From assembly GCF_001895025.1 (NCBI RefSeq), contig NZ_BCXI01000019.1, forward strand, positions 62,001-126,000: a stretch of DNA of 64,000 nucleotides, written 5' to 3'. Shown one piece after another: positions 55,012-64,000 of the stretch. Origin of the DNA: Rhodococcus zopfii NBRC 100606 = JCM 9919. GTDB lineage: Bacteria > Actinomycetota > Actinomycetes > Mycobacteriales > Mycobacteriaceae. The position numbers and the translations under genes were made by a program. Every line of letters begins with the position of its first letter. Positions within the stretch are counted from its first letter, which is position 1. The notes below the pieces were generated by a model. It did no database searches and was not told where the DNA came from. It worked only from the letters and a program-made list of their open reading frames with translations.

Positions 55012-55704
55012 ATGAACGAGCTCACCGTCACCGTCGCCGGTCACGCCGAACGCGAGTACGCGCCGAACCGGTGCACGGTCGCGCTGCAGGTGCACGCCGA
55101 CGGTGCGACGCGGGAGCAGGCCGCCGACCCGGTCGCCCGGGCGGTCGCCGCCCTCACCGGTCTCGTCACCGAGATGCGTGAACGCCCCGGCAACCCCGTG
55201 AAACGGTGGACGTTCGACCAGGTGCGGCACAGCCGCTACCGCCCGTACAGCAACGAAGGCGCGACGCTCCCGTGGCGGTACACGTCGGCGGCGTCGATCA
55301 CGGTGACGTTCCACGAGTTCGACGCGATCGGTGCGTTCGTGGACCGCGTCTCGGGGTTCGAGGCCGTCACGGTCGCCGACCTGCGCTGGTGGATCGGCCG
55401 CCGGTCACGGCAGAAGAAGCTCGCCCGGGTTCGCGACCTCGCGGTGCAGAACGCACTCGACAAAGCGAAGGGATACACGAAAAGCCTGGGCTACAGCACT
55501 TTCCGTGCGGTCGCGATCGCCGATCCGGGGATGCTCGGGCTGCCGACGCCGCCGGCGCCGTACCCGGGTGGAGGACCCGTGATGCGGTCTGCGATGCACG
55601 CCGGCCTGACGTCCACCTCCGAGGAGAGCGGTCCCGCGTTCACCCTCGAACCCGACCGCATCAGCATCACCGCCGACGTGGAAGCACGGTTCGAGGCGTC
55701 GTAG
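55012..55704 (+). CDS. SIMPL-domain protein (DUF541)
   Basis: A 230-residue SIMPL (DUF541) protein. ELTVTVAGHAEREYAPNRCTVALQVHADGATREQA and VRDLAVQNALDKAKGYTKSLG are family features. No signal peptide, whereas many relatives are periplasmic; it may be cytosolic. The reading frame continues upstream, but ATG 55012 is the first sensible start. A palindromic repeat lies 6 bp after the stop. Confidence 0.85.
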   Translation: MNELTVTVAGHAEREYAPNRCTVALQVHADGATREQAADPVARAVAALTGLVTEMRERPGNPVKRWTFDQVRHSRYRPYSNEGATLPWRYTSAASITVTFHEFDAIGAFVDRVSGFEAVTVADLRWWIGRRSRQKKLARVRDLAVQNALDKAKGYTKSLGYSTFRAVAIADPGMLGLPTPPAPYPGGGPVMRSAMHAGLTSTSEESGPAFTLEPDRISITADVEARFEAS

Positions 55705-55709
55705 CCGTC

Positions 55710-55758
55710 GTTCTGTGTGGATTCACGCCCGCTGGGCGAACACAAACCCACACAGAAC
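55710..55758. repeat. 49-bp palindromic repeat, copy 1 (terminator-like)
   Basis: An 11-bp perfect outer stem (gttctgtgtgg 55710-55720, complement 55748-55758) with an inner cgccc-gct-gggcg hairpin. It fills the gap between the convergent SIMPL (stop 55704) and DHFR-like (stop 55762) genes. A second copy lies at 58893. Confidence 0.85.
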
Positions 55759-55761
55759 CCC

Positions 55762-56361
55762 TTACGGCATGCTGCTGGCCCCTGGTTTCGAGACGTCGTC
55801 ACGCGGGCGGTCGTGCAGGGTCGGCGCGTAGACCAGTTGCTGGACGCGACCGTCGAACGTGTGGGACTCGAGGAGTTCGAGGTCGAATTCGGCGCCGGGC
55901 ACGAACACCGGATTGCGGCCGCTGGTGCCGGTGATCGCGGGGAAGACCGTGATCACGACCCGGTCGACGAGCCCGGCCGCCATGAGCGCCCGGTTCATCG
56001 ACAGGCTTCCGTGCGACCACAGCGGAAGATCGGATTCGGCTTTCAACCGAGGGATCGCGGTGAGCGCGTCCTCGGCGATCAGCGTCGTGTTCTCCCACTT
56101 CAGCGGCGGCTCGAGCGTCTTCGAGACGACCACCTTCCGCGCCTTGTTGATGAGGTCGAAGATGGGGTCGTCCCCGGACTGGACGATTCGATACAGGTCC
56201 CGGTAGGTGTTGGCGCCGAGCACGAGGATCCGGTCGGATCCGAACGCGTCGGCACGGCTCGCCACGAGTTCGGGGCCTTCCTTGCCCCAGTATCCGGGCC
56301 AGTCCACCGCGGTTCCGTATCCGTCGAGGCTGGTGAAGACGTCGAACGTATAGGTGGCCAT
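55762..56361 (-). CDS. Dihydrofolate reductase-family protein (RibD C-terminal type)
   Basis: A 199-residue RibD_C/DHFR-like reductase. It starts ATYTFDVFTSLDGYGT; LVLGANTYRDL and SKTL follow, then LWSHGSLSMNRALMAAGLVDRVVITVFP with the nucleotide-binding GS loop. Members of this group reduce unknown substrates with NADPH. Distinct from true folate-pathway DHFR. The frame upstream is not coding. Promoter region overlaps nothing obvious. Confidence 0.85.
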   Translation of the reverse strand: MATYTFDVFTSLDGYGTAVDWPGYWGKEGPELVASRADAFGSDRILVLGANTYRDLYRIVQSGDDPIFDLINKARKVVVSKTLEPPLKWENTTLIAEDALTAIPRLKAESDLPLWSHGSLSMNRALMAAGLVDRVVITVFPAITGTSGRNPVFVPGAEFDLELLESHTFDGRVQQLVYAPTLHDRPRDDVSKPGASSMP

Positions 56362-56536
56362 GCTGATTCGAACCTCCGGACGCGACGAGCCGCTGGGTCG
56401 AACGGTGATGGTGAAATCTGCCGCTGTTACCGTAACGCGAACACACCTGTATGGGTCGGGAACCGATAGGTGATCCCTCAGCGCCTGCGCGTGTCCCACC
56501 CCGGTTTCACGGTCCGGTCGTGGCAGTGTCGACGAT

Positions 56537-57307
56537 GTGCATCCGTACGACGAGGGTTTCGAGCCACCGAAGGCGTGTTCGGAGTGGTGCCGGGCGCGGT
56601 CGTTCGATCTGCAGGTGCTCGACGAGGGCGTCACCGTCGACCTGAAGTGGTGGAACGGCCACCTCGAACGCGCCGGGCACGAGATCCGGCTCCGCGGCCG
56701 CAATCTCGACGGACGTGTCGTCACCTCCGGGGACGCGATCGTCCAGCGCAACGATCTTCGCCTCGGCAGCGAGCTGATCGACGCCGACCACGACGGACTG
56801 GGCCTGCTGTTCCTGTGCGCGGCGTGGCGAAGCGCGCATCCGAGACGACGCGGCGCCCGCCGCTTCCCCGACGTCCGCGACGCACGTGCCCCGAAGAACC
56901 GCGACCGGCTCGCGAAGATCAAGGGTGTGCTCGACTACTGCGCGAAGACGAAATCGCTGCCCGATACGTCCCGGCAGACCTGGTCGGGGTGGCCGGACAC
57001 TCCCGGGATCGGCGTTCCCCTCCTGGCGACGTACCTGTGGGCCGTCGAGGTCCAGACGGACGCAGGACCGGCGCAGATGCTCGACCAGCACGGGGTGTCG
57101 ACGCTCGTTCACGAAGGCTGGCTCGAGGATCCGTCGGTCGCCGATTTCACGCTGCGCCGCTACCACCGGTACGTGGATCTGCTCACGACGTGGGCGTCGT
57201 TGATGACGACCCGACCCGAGCTCGTCGAGATGTGGCTCGTCGACCGTTGGCACGCCCGCGTCTGCGAGGCCCGCGACGGCTCGCACGCGACACCGCGCCT
57301 GTTCTGA
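56537..57307 (+). CDS. Hypothetical protein
   Basis: A 256-residue protein from GTG 56537; I do not recognise the family. The first ~70 residues are beta-rich (FDLQVLDEGVTVDLKWWNGHLERAGHE), the rest helical, with DYCAKTKSLPDTSRQTW and TTWASLMTTRPELVEMW. No TM, signal or nucleotide motif. It is convergent with the next gene, 7 bp between stops. Confidence 0.65.
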   Translation: MHPYDEGFEPPKACSEWCRARSFDLQVLDEGVTVDLKWWNGHLERAGHEIRLRGRNLDGRVVTSGDAIVQRNDLRLGSELIDADHDGLGLLFLCAAWRSAHPRRRGARRFPDVRDARAPKNRDRLAKIKGVLDYCAKTKSLPDTSRQTWSGWPDTPGIGVPLLATYLWAVEVQTDAGPAQMLDQHGVSTLVHEGWLEDPSVADFTLRRYHRYVDLLTTWASLMTTRPELVEMWLVDRWHARVCEARDGSHATPRLF

Positions 57308-57314
57308 CGGTCCT

Positions 57315-58418
57315 CTACGGCGTGTGCGGTTCGCGGATCCACACCCGATCGTCGCGGACCCAGGCGACCGAGCTGTCCCCGGGGACGACTGTGTCTGTGA
57401 GCCAGAAGGTTTCGTCCGGCGCCCATCCGGCGATGACGCTCGCGGTGCCGTCGTCGACAGCGATCGCGGTTCCCGCCGCGACCAGATAACCGGCGACGGT
57501 GAGATGCACTCCCCCGTACTCCGAGGCGACGGCCTGCCAGTCGGGGATCACCCACCGGCCATCGCGGCCGGTGGTCCGGTACCAGTCGTGACGCTTCTCG
57601 GCCGTGACCTCGAGCGGGAAGCGTCGGCACAAGTCCGCCCAGGCATCCGCGCCGTCGATCTCGCACACCTCGATGCCCGGCGGCACGTGCACCCGTCGGG
57701 TGAAAGCTCGCTCCCAGCCCATGCTGTCCTCGACGAACCACAACCCGGCCGGGCTCCCGTCGGCGAGCGTCCGGGCCGTCGCCGACAGATGCGTCAGAGG
57801 TGGCGACCACCACTCGCCGGACCAGTTCGACGTCGGGTCGGTGGGGCGGTCGCGCTCGGCTCGCGCTTCGTGCTCGACGACGCGAGCGTGCCACGCGCGC
57901 AACCGCTCCTCGACAGAAGGCTGGACGGTGGTTTCGCCTTCACTGTCCCAGACCACCGCCCACTGGTCGTCCCGCGCGACGCCGGTCCCCCACCACTGCG
58001 CGAGCGCTGATCGGGCGATGTGCCCGGCGACTCGCCGAAGTGACTGTCGCACAGCCGTAGTGGCGACGAGAATGTCCTCGCCTTCCGGATCCTGCCAGTA
58101 CCGCGCTGCGTCGATGGCTTCGACGAGCGCGGAACGCAGGTCGAGCGAGGTCACCTCGGGAAGCGGGAGATTCGACAGTCGCCGAGCGACGTCGTCGACG
58201 GTGATCTCGGGCCACTGCGACTCGTCGACGCCGGGACCGAAGACGACCCGCGAGGTTCCTCGTCCAGGATCGAGCTGGTAGGACACCTGGAAGACCGCAG
58301 AGCCGAAGGAGTTCTCGTCGAACTCCTGCCGGCCCGCTCGCTCGGCGGCCAGCGCGTATGCGAGGAGCATCCGGCGTCCTCTGGGACCCGCCGACAACGC
58401 TTCTGCCGTGATCATCAT
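57315..58418 (-). CDS. Hypothetical protein
   Basis: A 367-residue soluble protein of unknown family. A first half of mixed helix (ALVEAIDAARYWQDPEGEDILVATTAVR) and a second half rich in Trp (WFVEDSMGWERAFTRRVHVPPGIEVCEIDGADAWADLC). It could be a two-domain binding protein of the abundant actinobacterial uncharacterised type. No catalytic motif. It diverges from the small membrane protein gene at 58456. Confidence 0.65.
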   Translation of the reverse strand: MMITAEALSAGPRGRRMLLAYALAAERAGRQEFDENSFGSAVFQVSYQLDPGRGTSRVVFGPGVDESQWPEITVDDVARRLSNLPLPEVTSLDLRSALVEAIDAARYWQDPEGEDILVATTAVRQSLRRVAGHIARSALAQWWGTGVARDDQWAVVWDSEGETTVQPSVEERLRAWHARVVEHEARAERDRPTDPTSNWSGEWWSPPLTHLSATARTLADGSPAGLWFVEDSMGWERAFTRRVHVPPGIEVCEIDGADAWADLCRRFPLEVTAEKRHDWYRTTGRDGRWVIPDWQAVASEYGGVHLTVAGYLVAAGTAIAVDDGTASVIAGWAPDETFWLTDTVVPGDSSVAWVRDDRVWIREPHTP

Positions 58419-58455
58419 CCCGCCCAGTAGATCATCTTTCGGCTACGTTGATGCG

Positions 58456-58875
58456 ATGAGAACACTCTGGGCCGCGTCGGTCGTCTCGGTGTTGTGCACC
58501 GCCGCGATGTGGGTGTTCGCCGTGCCTCAGCTCGTTCTCTCCGGCGTTGTCGATGTCGGGCCGTATTTCGGACTCATGATGGTGCTCCCGACTCTGATCG
58601 GGTTGCCGTGTGCGGTCGCCGGAGCGCTCGCCGGAACAATCTGTGCCGTCAGGCAGCGCGCTCGCAACTGGGCCACGAACCTCATGGCTCTCGGCCAGGT
58701 GACGACAGTGGCGCTTGCCGTCGCCATCGTCGTGTGGGCGCTGGCGTTCGCGTCGACCGGGTGGGAATTGATCGCGTTGCCGACGTCCCTGATGATCGGT
58801 CAGATCGTGGTCGCGGTAGGACTGATCAAGGCGGGTCGGCCGCGGATGCCCCGCGCGGTGCGCGCGTCGTCGTGA
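58456..58875 (+). CDS. Small membrane protein, four TM segments
   Basis: 139 residues with four hydrophobic spans (TLWAASVVSVLCTAAMWVFA, LMMVLPTLIGLPCAVAGALAG, MALGQVTTVALAVAIVVWALAF and LIALPTSLMIGQIVVAVGLI). A short basic tail ends it. No family recognised. ATG at 58456 chosen because the frame before it is non-coding. Confidence 0.65.
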   Translation: MRTLWAASVVSVLCTAAMWVFAVPQLVLSGVVDVGPYFGLMMVLPTLIGLPCAVAGALAGTICAVRQRARNWATNLMALGQVTTVALAVAIVVWALAFASTGWELIALPTSLMIGQIVVAVGLIKAGRPRMPRAVRASS

Positions 58876-59237
58876 GAGGATCGCCGGCCCGCGTTCTGTG
58901 TGGAAAAACGTCCGTCTAGCGAACATAATCCCACACAACCGCAATTGAGCGGCGGGTGCACATTCCCGTACCGTGGGCGTTACCGGATCGAGCCGCGGCA
59001 CCGCGACAACGTCCGGCACAAGCGGATGGATGAGCGCCGGAAGGTAGAGGCAGGCCGGAAGTCACAGGAGTCGCAGAGCGCTCCAACATCCCGGCCTGCC
59101 ATCACCAAGCCTACAAACCGCGATGCGGCTAGACCCCTGTTAGGAACTCAGTTTTGCCCGACGCCACCACATCCTGCGGAAGGAGGACGGCGCTTCCTCT
59201 CCCTCGTGAACGGGGGAGTATCCGCGCCGAACATCAG
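58876..59237. other. 362-bp intergenic region with repeat copy 2 and a second inverted repeat
   Basis: Contains the 47-bp palindromic repeat (58893-58939) and a 10-bp inverted repeat ggcaggccgg/ccggcctgcc (59049-59058 and 59091-59100). No coding frame with good bias. The region is less GC-rich near 58920 and 59120. Confidence 0.55.
58893..58939. repeat. 47-bp palindromic repeat, copy 2
   Basis: gttctgtgtgg (58893-58903) and ccacacaac (58931-58939) frame a middle that keeps the acg-ccg-c..gcgaaca-aa pattern of copy 1. It lies 17 bp after the stop of the membrane protein gene. The outer stem is 9 bp here. Confidence 0.8.
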
Positions 59238-59588
59238 ATGACACCCGGTGGTTCGATGCTGCGCCTCGCGGGCGCCTTCAATTCCGTTGTCATGGCGGCC
59301 GCCGGACTACCTGTCGTCGGCAGCCGTATCCGCAGCTTCATCGCCCCGATCACCTACATCGGCCGCAGATCCGGCCGGACGATCACCCTGCCGGTCGGCT
59401 ACCGCCTCTCGGGCGACACCGTGACGATCAGGGTCGGGGTGCCCGATCAGAAGACGTGGTGGCGCAACTTCCTCGGCGAGGGCGCGCCCATGAGCATCCA
59501 GCTCGAGGAGAAGCGCACCGGCCACGCCGTCGCGCACCGCGACGAGCGGGGTCGCGTCGAGGTGGTGCTGCAACTCGATCCCGCATGA
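59238..59588 (+). CDS. DDN-like F420-dependent nitroreductase/quinone reductase family protein (probable)
   Basis: 116 residues. TYIGRRSGRTITLPVGYRLSGDTVTIRVG and WWRNFLGEGAPMSIQL fit the PF04075 split-barrel layout. These proteins use F420H2 to reduce quinones or nitroimidazoles. The protein is slightly shorter than usual. ATG at 59238 has no strong ribosome site; the frame starts further upstream in non-coding sequence. Confidence 0.65.
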   Translation: MTPGGSMLRLAGAFNSVVMAAAGLPVVGSRIRSFIAPITYIGRRSGRTITLPVGYRLSGDTVTIRVGVPDQKTWWRNFLGEGAPMSIQLEEKRTGHAVAHRDERGRVEVVLQLDPA

Positions 59589-59882
59589 TCCGGCGGTGGG
59601 CTTCGCCGAGTAAAGCCAGCAGGTCCGTGTTGCGGCACGGTTGGAGGGGCGCACCGAAACGGGCGCGTGGGACCGCACCCTCCTCCATCGAGCCGACCGG
59701 GGGATCGACCATCTCTCAGCTAATTCGGTGGAAACATCCGACCCGGAAGGCTACGTTCGTCGCGTTGACGATCCAGGCGTCCGAACGAGGTGAATCGATG
59801 ACGGTCCGAGCAACGGCAGCCGACTCCGGTCGACTGTCCTGCGCAGATGCCATGACGGATTCGAGCCCGAGGAGTACCTCTC

Positions 59883-60629
59883 GTGGATCTTCCACGCATC
59901 TTCACCATTCGCGAAAGTAGCCACCGCATCCACAACCCGTTCACCCCGTGCAAGCTCGCCACCCTGGGGCAGGCACTGCACCTGGAACCCGGGACGCGCG
60001 TGCTCGACCTCGCCAGCGGGTCGGGCGAAATGCTCTGCACGTGGGCCCGTGACCACCGCATCACCGGGACCGGGGTGGACATCAGCACGATATTCACCGA
60101 GGAGGCCCGTGCCCGTGCCGCTGAACTCGGCGTCGACGACCAGGTCGACTTCATACACGCCGATGCGGCCGGCTTCGTCGCGGACACGCCGGTCGATCTC
60201 GTCGCGTGCGTGGGCGCCACCTGGATCGGAGGCGGCGTGGCCGGCACCGCCGAGCTGTTGAGCCAGAGCCTCCGGCCCGGCGGCCTGATGCTGATCGGTG
60301 AACCGTACTGGCGCGAGGAAGTGCCCGACCAGGAAACCGCCAGAGCGTGCGGTGCCGGTGGCACGGAGGACTTCCTGCTGCTGCCGGAGCTGATCGAGCA
60401 GTTCGGCGTTCTCGGATTCGACGTCGTGGAAATGGTGTTGGCCGATCAGGACAGCTGGGACCGGTACCAGGCGGCGCAGTGGCTCAACCTCCGCCGCTGG
60501 CTCGACGACAATCCTGATGACGAACTGGCCGCGGAGGTGCGGGCCGAGCTCACCACCGACCCCGCCCGCTACACGCGGTACCAGCGTGAATATCTCGGCT
60601 GGGGAGTTTTCGCGCTGATGCGCCGCTGA
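59883..60629 (+). CDS. SAM-dependent methyltransferase
   Basis: A 248-residue class I methyltransferase. LDLASGSGEMLCTWA is motif I, GVDIS the acidic loop, and FIHADAAGF and LVACVGATWIGGG follow. The substrate is a small molecule by analogy. GTG at 59883 is preceded by GAGGAG. Single gene, followed by a strong hairpin. Confidence 0.86.
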   Translation: MDLPRIFTIRESSHRIHNPFTPCKLATLGQALHLEPGTRVLDLASGSGEMLCTWARDHRITGTGVDISTIFTEEARARAAELGVDDQVDFIHADAAGFVADTPVDLVACVGATWIGGGVAGTAELLSQSLRPGGLMLIGEPYWREEVPDQETARACGAGGTEDFLLLPELIEQFGVLGFDVVEMVLADQDSWDRYQAAQWLNLRRWLDDNPDDELAAEVRAELTTDPARYTRYQREYLGWGVFALMRR

Positions 60630-60640
60630 CAGCCCGACGA

Positions 60641-60676
60641 GCGCGGGTCCGGACAATACACTGCCCGGACCCGCGC
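60641..60676. terminator. Bidirectional hairpin terminator
   Basis: A 12-bp perfect stem (gcgcgggtccgg 60641-60652, complement 60665-60676), 12-nt loop, between the stops of the methyltransferase (60629) and RibBA (60696). Confidence 0.8.
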
Positions 60677-60695
60677 TTCCGTGTGGGGCTCTATC

Positions 60696-62910
<2,215 letters not shown>

Positions 62911-63046
62911 GACTTCTCCTAACGTGCAGCGCGCTGACCGTGGCGCCCTCACAGTCGACATAGAGAGGATTTCGGGATGTCAACCGGATGATTTCACCGA
63001 TGTTGCGCGGGCTGATGTCCTGTACCGGTGACCGGTCGCTCTTACG

Positions 63047-64000
63047 TCAACGCGTGGTGCGCGACGCGGTGCGACGGCGTACGGCGCCGGACAGGGCGAC
63101 GGCGACCACGAGAGCGCCGCCGTAGAACAACTGCTGGACGAAGCTGGCCACGCCGAGCATCTGGAGCCCGACGACACCCGCAACGAGGAAGTACACGGCG
63201 ACGAGGGTGCCGAAGGCGTTGAAACGGCCGGGGACGATTGCGGTGGCGCCGAGGAACGCGGCGGCGAAGGCGGGCAGCATGAACGACTGCCCCGACGACG
63301 GATCGGCGCCGCTGAGCATTCCGGCGTACACGACGCCGGCGAGGGCGGCGACGAATGCCGACGTCACGAGCGCGCCACCCCGGATGCGGTCGACGTGCAG
63401 CCCGCTCAGGCGGGCGACCTGCGCGCCGCGACCGACGAACAACAGCCGACGTCCGATCGGGGTGAACTGGAACACCACGGCCATGACGAGGACGAGCGCC
63501 AGCGCGTAGTAGAACTGCAGGGACACCCCCAGGACTCGGGTGCCGATGGTGGCGTCGACGAGTGCGGAGTCGATACCGGTGACGGAGGTGGATCCGGAGA
63601 TCCATTGCACCACACCGAGAACCACGGTGCCGCTGCCGAGTGTCGCGATGAACGAGTCGATCTGCAGCCGCACGACCAGGAGCGCGTTGACGAGACCGAC
63701 GAACACCGCGGCGAGGATCGCGACGACGATGGCGGGCAGCAGCGACCAGCCGTGCTGGACGTTGAGTACGGCGATCGTCATGGCCGCCAGCGACATGGTC
63801 GAGACCGCGGACAGGTCGAATTCGCCTGCGGTGAGCGGCACGATCAAGCCCAGCGCCAGGATGAGCAGGACCGCTTGGGAGCCGAGGATATTCTGCAGGT
63901 TGTTGGCGGTCGGGTAGATCTCGGGGCGCAGCACGCTGAAGAAGACGACGACTGCGACGAGCGCGAGGACGAGAGCGTACTTCTCGAACAGCGGCCCGAG
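63047..64000 (-). CDS. ABC sugar/ribose-type transporter permease (RbsC-like), N-terminus outside window
   Basis: 317 residues are visible; the frame is open at 64000. About nine TM segments, with ALGLIVPLTAGEFDLSAVSTMSLAAM, the GSGTVVLGVVQW stretch and FNAFGTLVAVYF typical of the BPD_transp_2 family. It faces the same way as the FMN reductase and RibBA genes after a 136-bp gap. The sugar-binding protein and ATPase must lie beyond the edge. The solute is unknown. Confidence 0.88.
   Translation of the reverse strand, partial: LGPLFEKYALVLALVAVVVFFSVLRPEIYPTANNLQNILGSQAVLLILALGLIVPLTAGEFDLSAVSTMSLAAMTIAVLNVQHGWSLLPAIVVAILAAVFVGLVNALLVVRLQIDSFIATLGSGTVVLGVVQWISGSTSVTGIDSALVDATIGTRVLGVSLQFYYALALVLVMAVVFQFTPIGRRLLFVGRGAQVARLSGLHVDRIRGGALVTSAFVAALAGVVYAGMLSGADPSSGQSFMLPAFAAAFLGATAIVPGRFNAFGTLVAVYFLVAGVVGLQMLGVASFVQQLFYGGALVVAVALSGAVRRRTASRTTR

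Noticed and set aside
59049-59100. 10-bp inverted repeat ggcaggccgg/ccggcctgcc as a terminator
   Set aside because: The loop is 32 nt and it lies 170 bp from the nearest stop, so it is a weak candidate; listed only in the intergenic entry.
59589-59882. Possible small gene between the DDN-like and methyltransferase genes
   Set aside because: Several short frames overlap without ribosome sites or bias. I see only a spacer with a likely promoter.

Overview
The window is GC-rich throughout and reads as the chromosome of a mycolic-acid actinobacterium, most likely Rhodococcus or a close relative such as Prescottella, Gordonia or Nocardia. This is an inference from gene content: a second EF-G (FusA2 type), an F420/PPOX-type flavoprotein, a DUF2398/TIGR02680 SMC-like operon, DszA/DszC-like desulfurisation flavoenzymes, GTG/TTG starts and many 4-nt start/stop overlaps. 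No rRNA, tRNA, CRISPR array or insertion sequence was recognised.

Layout. 1-4440: the end of a type II Wadjet-like operon (JetB tail plus complete JetC); no JetD follows. 4573-12774: acyl-CoA ligase, thiolase, a PH-like membrane protein, chorismate mutase, an SDR, an FMN reductase, a small unknown protein and an aldehyde dehydrogenase. 13050-20299: an unusually long GltB-type glutamate synthase overlapping by 4 nt a CysJ-like diflavin reductase where GltD would be expected. 20531-31459: EF-G2, an ArsR-rhodanese regulator with an MFS carrier, a hydrolase, a PPOX protein, DNA polymerase IV coupled to pseudouridine-5'-phosphate glycosidase, a beta-lactamase-fold lipoprotein, a TauD-like dioxygenase and a secreted PAP2 phosphatase. 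32048-45581: an organosulfur locus with a sulfonate-type ABC transporter, an orphan NlpA lipoprotein, a leftward operon (LLM-like, DszC/SfnB-like, DszA/NtaA-like, FAD monooxygenase, then YcnI and CopCD), a divergent second DszA/NtaA-like gene and a decayed flavoprotein gene.

45814-53105 is the most novel part: a rightward six-gene cassette coding a small acidic protein, a DUF1036-like protein, a metzincin protease without signal peptide, two CHAT-domain cysteine proteases with different N-terminal halves, and an alpha/beta-hydrolase fused to a caspase-like (C14) domain. Several joints overlap, so it is probably one transcript. Four predicted hydrolytic components and no NTPase sensor, pore-former or nuclease are visible. 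I interpret it as a possible protease-cascade conflict or stress system with no name known to me.

53110-64000: an MpaB/Lcp-like (DUF2236) oxygenase with a divergent TetR regulator, a SIMPL protein, a DHFR-like reductase, three unknown or membrane proteins, a DDN-like protein, a methyltransferase, and a leftward cluster of a ribose-type ABC permease (cut by the edge), an FMN reductase, a flavin reductase and RibBA. Two copies of a 47-49 bp palindromic repeat lie at gene ends at 55710 and 58893.

Starts were chosen from Shine-Dalgarno spacing and overlap with upstream stops. Function calls rest on motifs read by eye, not on database searches.
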